Below, piece after piece: positions 1 through 12,032 of a DNA stretch of 64,000 bases; within the stretch, counting starts at the first letter, position 1; every line of letters starts with the position of its first letter. Below the pieces are notes generated by a model, which saw only the letters and a program-made list of their open reading frames with translations, had not been told where the DNA came from and made no database searches. This DNA comes from Nemania diffusa (Eukaryota > Ascomycota > Sordariomycetes > Xylariales > Xylariaceae): assembly GCA_038501195.1 (NCBI GenBank), contig JBBPUQ010000010.1, positions 575,501 to 639,500 on the forward strand, in the 5' to 3' direction. A program made the position numbers and the translations under genes.

Positions 1-79
1 AGGTCTAAGATGTCGAAATCTTCGACTTATGCGATGTGCTAGAGAATTTGAGGGGTAAATGTTTGATGAAACGGAAAAC

Positions 80-1873
80 TTACTCGCAGGCATCCAAGCC
101 GGTCAGCTGTTGTGCCTCAATATTGTCAACCACCGCCCAGAATCTATCCTTTTTTCCTTTCAACTTGGGATCTGCGTCCTCGAGCTGCAGCGCAAACCGC
201 CACTCCCATATTTTCTCTCCTGAATACCGAACTGCCGAGACGCCATCATCGTCACCAGATTCCGAACTGGAGTCGCTACTGTAGTCGGAAAGTATGTCGG
301 ATTCGGTGCTTCTGCGCCATGTCGCGAAGTTCTCAAGTTTGCGTGGGCGAAAATCCACAACACGAACGTTGGTACGATACTTAGCGCAGACGAAAGGAAG
401 GACCAGTGCCACCTCCTCGCCCTCTACCGTGGTTTTCCAGGAGACTGGTTCGATTATGAGGGGGAGGGGGGTTACAGGCTGCTCCTCGCTTTCGCACTTG
501 ACTAGATCACGATTAGTAGGGATTGTTGATGGGATAAGCAAATTACCTACTAAGATCATTCAAACCGAGTCTCTCCTCTGCCTGCTTATCCTGCTCTTCG
601 ACTTTCTTTCTTGCGGCACCTCGCTTCTCTTTCCGCCGACTCTTCGCGTTATTCTTTAGCTCTTCACTCTCGTCTGCCTTTCGCTTAGTACCAGTACCAT
701 CTCCAGTACCATCTCCACTCTCATTTGCTGCCAAGGATTTTAATTGTTTCTTCTTGAGCTTCTCGTATTCCTTTTTCCGTCGAATGGCTTCTTTGAGATG
801 CGGGTCACAATCTTCTCTGTCCCATTTGAGGACTTCAACTTGTTGGCGACTGAAATCGCGGTCTTCATGCAACGCGCCCTCAAGATTAAGGCCATTGTTG
901 CCAAACTTGATCCGTAGATTACGAATTCGAATCCACCCGCCGAACTGCACCTCCGAGTTGACGAAAGAAGCATGGGGCTCGAAACACGTGACCTGCATCG
1001 AGCGCCTACCGAAAGGACCTGTCCATTTAGTTGCTGCTTGGATGTTGGTGTTGAGACAGCTGTACATATCTCCATCGCTTCCTCCTGACTGCTTTGCGCC
1101 ATTCCAGGAGAACTTATGGAAACTGTCATTTTCGGTATAATCTGAAACCCATAAGGTGGTCTTGTCCATTTCATCGAATGGTGCTTTCACGACATGCACG
1201 ATGACATCGCAAAACTTACTATCTACAACATCTTCCAACCTGCAGAACTTGTCTTTCATGTGAATAGACTGATCGACCTGCTTCTGGAATGTGGTCACAT
1301 CTGGGACAGAATCTTTGTCGGTATGGTGATAAAGCCAAGAAACGTATTCGTGCTCATTTTCACCAAGCTGCCGAGTAGCATATGGAGGCCTAAGGGCGTC
1401 CTTGGCAGATTGTGGTGGCCTAGGGATATCTGAAGCTGAGTAGATATGGAACGACGTTGACTTGTTGGTGACAAGTGACATGCCTTCACCCCTTGACTGG
1501 ACCTTGGCCGAGTTGATAACTAGAACATCTCCAGCTGTGGGTTTAGGTATTTTAGATATTTCATTTGGCTGACGGAATATGTTAACAACAAGACCAGCCA
1601 GGTCGTATTCTATCGATTTATCGTAAAGGGTGATAGCACATTTGTAATCTTGTCCATGTTAGACTCATCTATGTAAAGCTCCATGTAAGAAAACTCACCG
1701 CTTCCTTTTGTTGGAATAGGAGCTTGGTAATCTTTCACAAGGCCCATGATATTGACGAGCTTTCCTGGAGTTACCAACTGAGCAAGTATATCATTAATGC
1801 TCGTGTAGCCGGACGGTAACTCCATCTTGCGGCTTGTAGCTCTAGCCGAGCTCGATGGTTGATAGGGCGCCAT
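80..1873 (-). CDS. pot1: Telomere-protection protein POT1 (single-strand telomere binding)
   Basis: Binds the telomeric G-rich single-stranded overhang as part of the shelterin-like complex in the nucleus. Modelled exons on the minus strand are 1873-1699, 1648-551 and 501-80, giving about 564 residues. Introns of 50 and 49 bp have donors GTGAGT and GTAGGT; the second has a TACTAAT branch site. The N-terminal part (SINDILAQLVTPGKLVNIMG, then DYKCAITLYDKS across the first intron) is the Telo_bind OB fold typical of POT1. A second OB-like region (WVSDYTENDSFHKFSWNG) follows, then a Lys/Glu-rich linker and a C-terminal segment (VVDFRPRKLENFATWRR). The frame stops at 80-82, but a strong donor (GTAAGT, 83-78) lies just before it; splicing to an acceptor at 39-40 would replace the last residue by a short tail ending at 5. 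Divergent from the importin alpha gene. The family call is firm; the last exon is uncertain. Confidence 0.85.
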
Positions 1874-3048
1874 CTGGAGGATAGTTTGATTTTAGCGTCA
1901 TGTAGGGACTGTATTTGTATGGTGAGGTTAGTTGATTTATTTTGATTGCAATGCGTGATTCCTGTGCCACAAACTGATTGAAGGTCGCGTTCCTGGCGCG
2001 TTAAGGGCTTGCCTATTACAAGGTACCTATATACATAGTAGGTAAGTTCGTGCTAGCAAGATGTCTACTAGGGTTTAGGCATATATGCTGATAGGTAGGT
2101 ATCTAGCGTAAAGCAGCGCTGTCACATGATTTGCGTGTGGTATCTATTTTTTGGAAGAGGTCTTCCTTATTGGCCCGTGCCTGCTACCCCTCGGTTGTGA
2201 TTGGGCAAAAAGGGTTTCCCCTCAATAGTCCTAATAGCAGTCGAACCTACCTAAGTACCAGGGCTCTCTGCCTTCAGAACCAATGACAGGTGGTGTACAG
2301 GCGAGCTATCATGTTGCTTCAAGTAAGTTCCCGATCACTAACGTACTGTACTGAATAATAAATATGTGCCCTTCTTATCCTAGGTTTTCTAACCATAAGA
2401 GCGGTACATCACATTAGGTACTTACTCGTAAGGTGAAGTAGAAGTAGTGCCTTAGGTACCTACCTAACCTGAGTCTGTTTGCACAACCGGACCCCGCCGT
2501 AGGTACCTACCTAGAAACACGCGTATGTACCTATGCGTAGTTAAATGAGGTTGGCTTGGAAAGACCCACCTAGCTCTGCCGCTAGCAGTTTGAAAGAGCG
2601 ACCTAATCCATCCAAATCCGAATTCTTCTGCTGTTCCCAGTGTGCCATGTTCAGCAGTCTTCCCTGCAAACCCCCACCATTGCAACTCTATTGTTGATTT
2701 TTTTCTTACGGCTCCCTCTTCATTGACAACTTCTCTCTCCCTCTCTCTCATCCTACCCTCTCAACTCTACAAGTTTTTATTAGAGCTTCACTCAACAGCC
2801 TGCTCTACCACCGCCTTACTTGCGAACACTACGCCACTTCTTCGGCTACCTCTATCCATACCAAGGGATTACAGCGACTAGGATCTAGGTACGGCGCTGC
2901 TTAGCGGTAGTTGATTTTGGGGTTGCCAAAACAAATCACCCCGCCCTGCGACTGACTCCCTCTCTTCTCCCTTCTCCACCAGGAAACAAGAACAGCATCA
3001 TAACAGCACGCACAGCCAAAGTCTGTCACCGACAGCTAAGCCGCCACC
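1874..3048. promoter_or_regulatory. Divergent intergenic region pot1 / importin alpha
   Basis: This 1.2 kb interval separates two divergently transcribed genes and must carry both promoters. It contains several TACCTA/TAGGTA words (about 2026-2045 and 2410-2510), a CT-rich tract at about 2725-2760 and a second pyrimidine-rich stretch just before the importin start. No credible coding sequence is seen; the open frames here are short and unlike known proteins. Confidence 0.6.
2889..2982 (+). other. Probable 5' UTR intron of the importin alpha gene
   Basis: The stretch begins GTACGG after CTAG, contains a GACTGAC branch-like site followed by a long pyrimidine tract, and ends CCACCAG, about 66 bp before the ATG. 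The arrangement matches the coding introns of this window, so a spliced leader is likely. This is inferred from splice signals only. Confidence 0.45.
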
Positions 3049-4912
3049 ATGTCTGACAAGTATATTCCTGAACATCGACGCAATCAATACAAGGCAAAGA
3101 GCACATTCAAGCCCGATGAGCTGCGTCGTCGTCGCGAGGAAGCCCAGGTCGAGATCCGAAAGGCTAAGCGAGAAGAGAACCTAGCTAAGCGTCGAGGCAT
3201 TGGTACCGGTGTTGATCGGCCCGGTGCTTCCCTCGGTGCCGCCCCCGACAGCGACGATGAATCCGCTCCCACAGAGAGCCAAGTAAGTCAGACACTGCCT
3301 CCTGTATCTATCATCTTCACTTGAAAGAATGCCGCTATCTACAAACCCACTTTATCGTACCTTGCCCCCTTTTGATGTTTCTTACTATTGTACGCAATTT
3401 AGCACAGACTCTAATGTATCTCCGTCTTAGCTCAACGAGGACCTGCCTCAGATGGTCCAGGGCGTCTTCTCCGAACAGATAGATCTACAGATCCAGGCTA
3501 CCACAAAATTCAGAAAGCTCCTATCCAAAGAGCGTAACCCCCCGATCGAAGAGGTCATCAAGACTGGCGTTGTCACCCGATTCGTTGAGTTTCTTCGATC
3601 TCCTCACACTCTAGTCCAATTCGAGGCTGCATGGGCTTTGACCAACATCGCTTCCGGTAGTGCTGCCCAGACCCAGGTCGTTATCGAGGCCGGCGCTGTC
3701 CCTATCTTTGTTGAGCTACTAGCTAGCCCTGAGCCCGATGTCCGGGAACAAGCTGTTTGGGCTCTTGGAAACATTGCCGGCGACAGCCCTTCATGCCGAG
3801 ACTATGTTCTTAGTTGCGGCGCCCTCAAGCCTTTACTGAATTTGCTTGGTGACAGTCGTAAACTTAGCATGCTACGAAATGCCACATGGACTTTAAGTAA
3901 CTTCTGCAGAGGCAAGACTCCTCAGCCAGATTGGGCAACCGTAAGTGTCCCCTTCATCCAGAGCTCACGTACAATAGAACGACATGCTGACATAGTCCAG
4001 ATTGCGCCCGCCCTCCCTGTCCTTGCAAAACTTGTTTATTCGCTCGATGACGAAGTTTTGATCGATGCTTGCTGGGCCATTTCATACTTGTCAGACGGGT
4101 CCAATGATAAAATTCAGGCAGTCATCGAGGCCGGGATCCCCCGCAGACTGGTTGAGCTACTCATGCATGCGTCGACTAGTGTTCAGACGCCAGCACTTCG
4201 ATCTGTTGGCAACATAGTTACTGGTGATGATGTTCAGACACAAGTGATTATCAACTGCGGGGCCTTATCCTGTCTGCTGTCATTGCTCAGCTCTAACAAG
4301 GATGGCATCCGGAAGGAGGCTTGCTGGACAATCTCGAACATCACTGCTGGTAACTCTCAGCAAATCCAGGCCGTTATTGATGCCAACATCATCCCACCCT
4401 TGATTCATCTGCTCTCTAATGGAGACTTGAAGACTCGGAAGGAGGCCTGCTGGGCCATTAGCAATGCGACTAGCGGAGGTCTTCAAAAGCCAGAACAGAT
4501 TCGATACTTGGTAGCTCAAGGCTGCATCAAACCCCTCTGCGACCTCCTTGCATGCCCTGATAACAAAATCATCCAAGTTGCACTGGATGGCCTAGAAAAC
4601 ATTCTTAAGGTTGGTGATCTTGATAAGCAAGCGGCTGGTGATGGCCCCGACTCGATCAACCGTTACGCCCTATTCATTGAGGAATGCGGAGGTATGGAGA
4701 AGATCCACGACTGTCAGACGAATGCGAACGAGGAGATTTACATGAAATCTTATAACATTATTGAGAAATACTTCTCAGACGAGGAAGAGAATGCCGACGA
4801 CGGAATGAATGCACAGGCAACGACCAATGGGACATTCGGCTTTGGTACCCAGGGTACCAGCGCTCAGGGCGGCTTCAACTTCGCCAACGGCGCCGACTCT
4901 ATGGATATGTAA
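3049..4912 (+). CDS. SRP1: Importin subunit alpha (karyopherin alpha, SRP1/KAP60 family)
   Basis: Nuclear import adaptor that binds classical nuclear localisation signals and docks on importin beta. Exons 3049-3282, 3431-3940 and 4001-4912 give 551 residues, the usual family length. The 60-bp second intron (GTAAGT...TCCAG) is a multiple of three and open, so it could be read through by mistake; removing it restores the continuous armadillo sequence [20 protein letters not shown]. The N-terminus ([20 protein letters not shown], then an Arg/Lys-rich stretch) is the importin-beta-binding domain. About ten armadillo repeats follow with the hallmark Trp/Asn ladder ([66 protein letters not shown]). 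The tail is acidic, then Gly/Phe/Asn-rich. The start is set by a near-perfect context (GCCGCCACCATG). Confidence 0.95.
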
Positions 4913-5788
4913 GGCGTGTGTTTCGATAGTCACACGTATCTAGCAAGTTCCCAGTCGCACTCAAAATAATGGTTCAAGGCTGACTACCTTTCGCACTCAA
5001 CCCCCACCCCTACATACCCCCTTAGTTTTGCCTAGCACAGCAATCCCCATACCCCAACACCCGAACCCCAGCACGAAATGGCGTTAGTCAAGTTAATGAA
5101 GAGTATGGCGACGTGGCCAAATACGAGGAAATTGCAGGCGCCTTGGTAGCTTTAAAGCTCCAGCGCTAGAAGAGAAAAAGCACGTGGAGAATTTATCGTT
5201 TGCATGGAAGAGGGTCGTCAATGGTAGCTTGAAAGCTCCAACCCTCATCAGAGCAGTCGCGAGCATCAGACCCGAAGGAGTATATGCTCCAGGGCATGAG
5301 CTGCGACGAGCTCAACCAGTAGGCTTACATCTGCCCCAACAACAAATGGAAGCCGATGCGAAACTCTGTTTGTCCCAAGTGGGTAGAACAAAACAGTGTT
5401 AACATGCGCAGAACTGAACACCTCGCTACGACAGTATAGGGCTAAGTGGCCAATTTAACCGTCTATCACATGTTGTATAAGTTCAGATACCGAGTTCTCT
5501 CAAGAAAATGAAGAAAGCTTGGCCCCAAGTAGAAGATTGCCCGCTTATACTGTGGGATGTATGTTGTTGTGAACGAGACTGCGTAATAAACTGACGATCA
5601 AGACGCTATAATATTAGCTGTGCGTGGCCGTGACTAAGCTTGCCTGACAAACATACGGGCCACTATGACTACTTCCAAAGAGGTCTTGAAAAGAAGTCTT
5701 AATTTAGTCTAGCTACAGTTACATATTGCTAACTACGTACACACCTACTAGGTAAGTGTAGCTAGAGCTAATACCTAGGCCCTCACCC
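4913..5788. other. Convergent intergenic region, no gene seen
   Basis: Shared 3' flank of the convergent importin alpha and phosphofructo-2-kinase genes. A short block (GGTAGCTTTAAAGCTCCA at about 5143 and a near copy at about 5223) is repeated imperfectly. One open frame of 72 codons (5184-5402) has no recognisable content and is not called. Confidence 0.5.
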
Positions 5789-7862
5789 TTAGTCCTCGTC
5801 CGCAATTTTGTCCCTCACAGCCTCAGCTACCATGTTGACCACCTTCTCAGGGAGCTTGTCGAATCCTGGTGTCTTTAGCTCTATGGGCGGCGAGAATGCG
5901 GCGTCGGGTAATGGGGTAGGCGTGTCAGGACCGCTGCTCTCGGGAACGGGAATGCGAATGTCTTCAGGGGAGCCAGGGACGGTGTTGGGATCCAGGCCGG
6001 GAACTATAGTTGATTTATTGAGTTAGTGACTTTACTTCTTCTATCTAGGTGAAGTCCGAGAGTCGGCCATTGCGCAAAAATCCTAAAGAATTTCGGACAA
6101 GTGGCTGCCACATGGGAAATCCCAAAGGTGTGGGAGAAAATGACGGTTCTCTAGTAATTACTCACTATGAATACGCCTGGCCTCATTCTGGTAGGCGGCT
6201 GGGATGATCTCGATGATCTCATTCCGCGGAAACGTAAGCTTAGGTATATCCATTGTGCTGCAATGCATGAGATACGCGTACAGAACGCGGAGCACGCTCT
6301 CGTGGGCGATAATCAAAAGGTCGTTCTGTTCGCGCTCTAACTCTAAGATTATGGGCTCTAGCCGCACTGCTAGGTCGTGGTACGACTCGGCCCTCGGGTA
6401 GCGGTGATGGTACGGGTCAAGCTCGTGTTTCTCGATCTCCTCTGGGTAGATACGGCGGATGGCCCGCTCGCTAAGCCGCTCACAGACGCCAGGGTTGATC
6501 TGCGACATCTGGGTACGCTGGCGGACTATAAATCCCCGTTCTTTGAAGGCGTCTGCTGTCTGTAGGGTTCGTACGCGTGTCGAACACCAGACTGTAAGTT
6601 GACGCATAGGAACAGCCGCGCCCCCCTGAGCATTACGCGAGCCATGTTCTTGTTCTCGATGCTTCAATAGGGTCTCGGTCATGACTTGGGCGTATCTGAT
6701 GCCCTCCTCCGAAAGCGGCGCGTCTGCCTTGTAGCTCTCCTCTCCCAAGGCCGCGCCGGCACGGACGAAGTAGGTAGCCCGAGATTTGATGTGCGTGTTA
6801 GTGAGATAAAAAACGATGCGGTGGGAGAGGTAGTTAAAGGACACGTTGTTGTAGAAGAACTTCTGTCCTGCATTTATCATCTTAATGTAGTTAAGCTCCT
6901 TCTCGTTCATGGTCTCGAAGGTAGGAATCTTTGTCCCCATACGCCGAAGGTAAAGTTTTGCTGCCTCGTCGGGGTCCATATTGGCAAACTATATGCGTTA
7001 GTCAAGTGTCTGAATAAGGAGGACTCGGATCCCAAGAGGGCGTACATCAGGCGAGCCAATCTTGACATTTCGCGCATTTTCGCGAAGGATATTCTCGTCA
7101 TCGACGTATGATTCGAGAAACAGGGTCTGGATATTCCTTAGCAGAGAGGCCCATGATACATTAGAGGAGCGGGTCAATATAGTATACCTGAACGTCGTGT
7201 TTCGCAAATTCCTTTGCTAATGAGCGACGGCCAGTAGCCGTAGGGTTTACAGCATCATAGATTGCCACCTGCCCATTCTCGTGATTGAGCCATGCATAAA
7301 TATCCTCACGACACTTTTTTAGAATTTTTTGGCGTAACACGACAGATGCAGGAGAAGCATCTGGGTAGAAGTAATCCTCCGGTACATCATTGCCTTGGCC
7401 GACAGTGGCACGACGATAGTCTCCCAGATGAAATATGCGAGTCTTAACCCCCAACCTAGAGGGCTAATAAGAAAACCATTGGGCAGTTGTGTATCAGGGG
7501 GACAGCATACCATTGTAGATACCGTGCCATAGAAACAGAGATATGCCTAGAGACGGTCAGAAATGGCATCTAGAGCCTATAGCCTTCGGGGCTTCTTACG
7601 TTTTACCCCTTGCAGGAAGCCCAACCATTACGATAGCAATACGACCGGAATGGAAGAGTCTTCCAGACATGGTGCTATACAACTGTGCCGGCGCCCTGTT
7701 GGCATCTTCGGGAACATCGTGAATGCCATCAATAAAAGTGCTGCTCTTGCGTCTATACCGAGGCGCATTTGCAGCAATATCTGCGGTGCTGCCATCATCA
7801 TTAGTGTCAAGGCTAAGACTAGATATATAACAAGCGTCGCTAAAATGAATATGTTTTCGCAT
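5789..7862 (-). CDS. PFK26: 6-phosphofructo-2-kinase / fructose-2,6-bisphosphatase family (PFK26-like, probably kinase-only)
   Basis: Makes fructose-2,6-bisphosphate, the activator of glycolytic phosphofructokinase, in the cytosol. Six exons: 7862-7600, 7546-7511 (a 36-nt micro-exon), 7455-7188, 7126-7046, 6988-6166 and 6003-5789, about 561 residues. The kinase domain has the P-loop IVMVGLPARGKT split by the first intron, then HLGDYRRATVGQ, IYDAVNPTATGRR and LFLESYVDDE. The phosphoglycerate-mutase-like half keeps the second histidine (LLIIAHESVLRVL) and the ESYHDLAVRLEPIILELE segment, but the first catalytic histidine of the LTRHGE motif is replaced: the sequence reads YFVRAGAALGEES. Phosphatase activity is therefore doubtful, as known for yeast Pfk26, where the histidine is also lost. 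The last exon gives a Pro-rich tail ending DKIADED. The ATG at 7862 is the first in frame; an upstream coding exon is possible because an acceptor-like TATCTAG lies just inside it. Confidence 0.9.
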
Positions 7863-9774
7863 GGCTAACAGGGTTTAAGTGATAAAATTAATGAACGTGG
7901 CAAGCGAAAGTTCTTTGAGCTAACTAGAATACCCAATTCATGTTTCTTTAGAACTACTAGTCCAAAACAACAACCAAGTGATCTTGTCGCAGTATATGAT
8001 TGACCAACTGTCTGGGAAACTGGAAACTGAAATTGTTGGGCACCTGGGCCGACGGTAGAAACGGTTGATCATGCTCCCTCACACGCATGCTATAGCATCG
8101 ACGGCACGGAATAAGAAATTGGCAACAATGCAACACTTACAGTAGCGTGTCCATTGTGACCTTGGCCGACTGGTAGAGGGCTTGCTTTCCGTCAGATGCC
8201 CCAGGCGTTTAGGTAAGGGAAGTAATGATTTAGAAAGTTTTGTTGAGCACGAAAGCGTAATCGTGAGGCACGGGGGAAAGTAAGAACCTTTGGGGGCGAA
8301 TATATATAGGTGCCTTACAACAAGACACAGCTTAGATGAGATTATGGTCAAATCTCATGAACAGCCAGGCTCTCAATTGCTCGATGCTCGTCAGACCGAC
8401 GAGGAAGAGCAAAGCTCAACAAGCAGAATCCCACCACCTCGCGATTGTCGGGTGAAGCTTCGACTAGCAAGAGCTTTACACAAAGAGATATCTCGGTGTC
8501 TTAGATGATATGACAAGCTTTTGTGCTCAAAACTGGCCGGAGACCCTTTAAGTTAACAAGTAGTTATATAGACAGCCTAGAACTGGTATTGAGTGATCCA
8601 GGTCGACTTATGAATGTTTAGTTAGAAGGTGGCCCAAGGTGCAGCTCGTAGTCATAGAAGTCCCTGAATTAGAGGGTTCCGCTGGTGCAGAATGAGGGGC
8701 GGGTGTATGCGGCCAGCCACGCTTGGATCTAGTGAAATCAGGATAGGGACTTATGTATGTAAAGGAGCGGGTGGCTAGCGGTGATGACACAAACTGTGTA
8801 CCTGGGTAGGTATGGCAGAAAGTATAGTATACCAAAGGGGTGGTTTCCAGCAAACCTAGAGGGACACGATATAAGTATGTCTTCTTGGTAAGATGAATTA
8901 AAAAAAAAGGGTGAATTGAACATTACCTAAGGTAACTTTGCGCAGTACTCTCGGAGTAACCTCACGGGAAAAACCGTACCTCGTGTGCAATAAATATTCT
9001 TATAACCCAAGACCACGTGCAACAATACTAACCTACAGTATGATGAGATTCCAGTACAGAGTACTCACTCAGCGGCCATTGGAAGTCGCCTCTTGAAGCT
9101 TGAAGGCCTACCTATCACGTCACACTGCTGCGAACTAGATCCACAGCCTAAACTTAGTTGGGATGCATTAAGTGCAGGTGCCCCTCTGCTACAGATGCCT
9201 CCTTTGACTACTATAGGGCTTAAGAGATTTGAACAAGAAGCACAGAAACCCCAGATGGGACTCGCCTAGGAACCTGTATGCGGGGCTATAGGTACTTGGC
9301 TACTTTGTATAAGTAGGTAGGTTAACTACGTAGATGTACATAGGTCTGGCCAAGAGAGTGGGTACACACAGATGTAGATATACAGCACACATAGCAACAA
9401 TGAACATGCCGATACGCTAAAATATCTCTTTATCGGATTATAAGACCTGTGGAACCTGGTGTGGGTTGGGTTAGGCCAGCCGGGATATTGATCTCGGTGC
9501 GCAATGAATGATTTTTTTCGCGGGTCTCTATCATTAGGATAAGCTATTCACTTACAGTAATCCTCTCTCTCCCGTCGAAGCTGTCCCTTGGAGCTCCGCA
9601 CCGCACTACACATAAGACATCCTAACACCATATTGAACATCCAGCCAGGCAGCTCGAGTCGCTGCCGATTAACCCAGATCCATTCTGTGGCGTCTGCTCG
9701 CTCGACGACGTAGCGTCTCTCTCTAGCCACCTGCCGGCCTGCCTGCCTTATCTCCCGCGCAATCGTCATCCATC
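7863..9774. promoter_or_regulatory. Divergent intergenic region PFK26-like / TOM40
   Basis: 1.9 kb between divergently transcribed genes. It must contain both promoters and may contain a 5' non-coding or coding exon of the kinase gene. TAGGTA words occur at about 9285-9350. No conserved protein is recognisable in any frame. Confidence 0.5.
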
Positions 9775-10978
9775 ATGGCCTCCAGCCACGAGATACCATC
9801 GTCATCGCCCTTGGGCTTTTTGACCGCCAATCCTATCGCAAACGCCGTAAGCAATGCCTACCAGGCCTTCTCGGAGCGGCGAGCCAAGCTGGGCCTCACA
9901 AACCCCGGTACTGTCGAGGCTATTAGCAAGGAAGTCCAGCGTGAGGTGTCTCTCACCAACTATATGCACACCGGTCTTCGCGCCGATCTCACAAAGGCTG
10001 TGAGCCTGCTGCCTTTGTTCCAAGTATCGCACCAGTTTGCTATGGGAGAGCACATGAAGCCATACGCATTTGCTGCACTCCTTGGTACAAACAATGTGAG
10101 TTGTTACCTGGCATTGCTTGTCTTGTCGCTGTCTGTAAAGGGTGCCTGGGTTGCTCATCTGCTTTTCCGACTCTAGGTTTTCTTGCAAGGCAGCATGGAC
10201 AATGACGGCGTTTTGTCCACACGTTTCAACTACCGATGGACCTCTGCGCTCTCTTTAAAGTCCCAGTTCCAAATCGCCTCGCTCCAGGACATGGCCTCAA
10301 TCGACCACGAATACGTAGGCAGTGATTTTACCTCTTCGCTCAAGATGCTGAACCCATCGTACCTCGAGGGTGGCCTAACAGGCATCTACATACTCAGCCA
10401 CCTCCAGTCCATCACGAAAAACCTCTCGCTCGGCGTTGAGGCGGTCTGGCAACGTGCTGCCCTAAGCCAACCTCCCGAATCTGCCACATCATACTGCGCT
10501 CGATATAAGGCTGAGGATTGGATTGCGACGGCACAACTGCATGCGGCCCAGGGTGCTCTGAATGCCACGTACTGGCGCAAACTGTCCGACAAGGTGCAGG
10601 CTGGTGTTGACATGACCCTCCAGGTTGTTCCCAGTCCCGGCGGCATGATGGGTGGCCTACAAAAGGAAGGCGTCACCTCTGTCGGTGTCAAATACGATTT
10701 TCGCATGTCTACATTCCGTGCTCAGGTCGACTCCAAGGGCAAGCTCGGCTGTTTGCTGGAGAAGAGAATACTCCCCCCTGTCACCATGTCCTTCTGTGCC
10801 GATGTTGATCATATGACCGTAAGTACTATTTGGAACCCGAAATGCTGTCTCTTTGCTGACAACAATATAGCGAAATGCCAAGGTTGGCCTCGGCATAACC
10901 ATCGAGGCTGGAGGCGAGGAACTGCAGGAGCAGCAGGATGCTCTAGGTGCTCAGGCGTCACCTAACATTCCTTTCTAA
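9775..10978 (+). CDS. TOM40: Mitochondrial import receptor/channel TOM40
   Basis: Beta-barrel pore of the TOM complex in the mitochondrial outer membrane, the entry gate for nearly all imported precursors. Exons 9775-10095, 10177-10818 and 10871-10978 encode 356 residues, the usual length for filamentous fungi. Recognisable segments are SNPGT-like [86 protein letters not shown] and the C-terminal beta signal region with [16 protein letters not shown]. Each intron has a GTGAGT or GTAAGT donor and a TAG acceptor. The first ATG lies three residues before the Ser/Pro-rich N-terminus and agrees with the family. It is followed by SPC3 on the same strand, 1.05 kb downstream. Confidence 0.95.
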
Positions 10979-12032
10979 ACCCAAATTACACTATAAGCCG
11001 TACTCCTAAACAAGCTCCCCTCTCTTACTGACATAGTTGGAATCACACTGAGGGTAGCAGGCTCCTTTGGCTCCCACCGGGGCCGGGGACTGATGAGCAT
11101 GAAGCTTCTAGATAAAGATGATGGACGGGTTTCTTACCTTCTGTTTTAATACTCGATCACCCAATTTTCGCCGTAGGTGAACCCTCCGTCACGACATGGC
11201 GACTGGAGAGCTTTATCTCCCATGTCGCCATTCGATCTGAGGCAGGGGCAGGGACACCGTGTCGAACAGTACTGTGTATAGTAAGGATTATCGGCGACTT
11301 TAGAAAGGGAAAAATAGGCTGCATGCATATGGTCACAGACAGCAGGTTTGGCGGGCTGGTTAGTCTGTGGCATTTTACTCTATACGACGTTGAGATGCTC
11401 CTCAAGAAGACTTGTAATATACCCATTTATTTGGGTACCTGTATATAGCCACCCTGTATGTATAACATGAACGACTCTGAAGACACGCCTAACGTCCCTC
11501 GAGTGTGATATTGCTTCGTCATCTCTTGTCTGCTCTCATGTAGGCAGGCCTATAGACGAGTTGCAAAGATGTGGATGGATAGTGCCTGCGACGGGAAGTG
11601 ATCCTCCGTTAGATTTATTCTATATATACTTTATATTTCGAGATACAGTGGAAGAAGTAATTAATCCTAGCAGGAAGGCTACCTGCTTCCCTGGTAGGCT
11701 AGGTAGACTGCGTATAATTATTTGGAGGAAAATAGCGCCAAGAAGTGACGTAAAGCTGGGCTTCCGATAAGCAGCTGATAAGCTCACTCGGAGCCAAATG
11801 TACACCTACCTCTCAGGTCTCTCGCGACAGCTGTACCAAAAACGTGGCCTAAGAAGGAAGCAGTTAACAACCTTCAGCAAACAACACCGCGAAAAGGGAC
11901 CAGCAACGAGCCATTTGAACATAAACCCCACCCATAGCAAATGAGATAATCGACGGCGTCTCCAGCAACCAGATTGAGCCTTCCCCACGTCAACTCCCCC
12001 GTCGTCAATTCGACGGGCCCGTCTCGCCCGTC
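10979..12032. promoter_or_regulatory. TOM40 to SPC3 intergenic region
   Basis: 3' flank of TOM40 and promoter side of SPC3. Short open frames on the minus strand (11146-11426) show no recognisable motif. Nothing else is seen. Confidence 0.45.
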
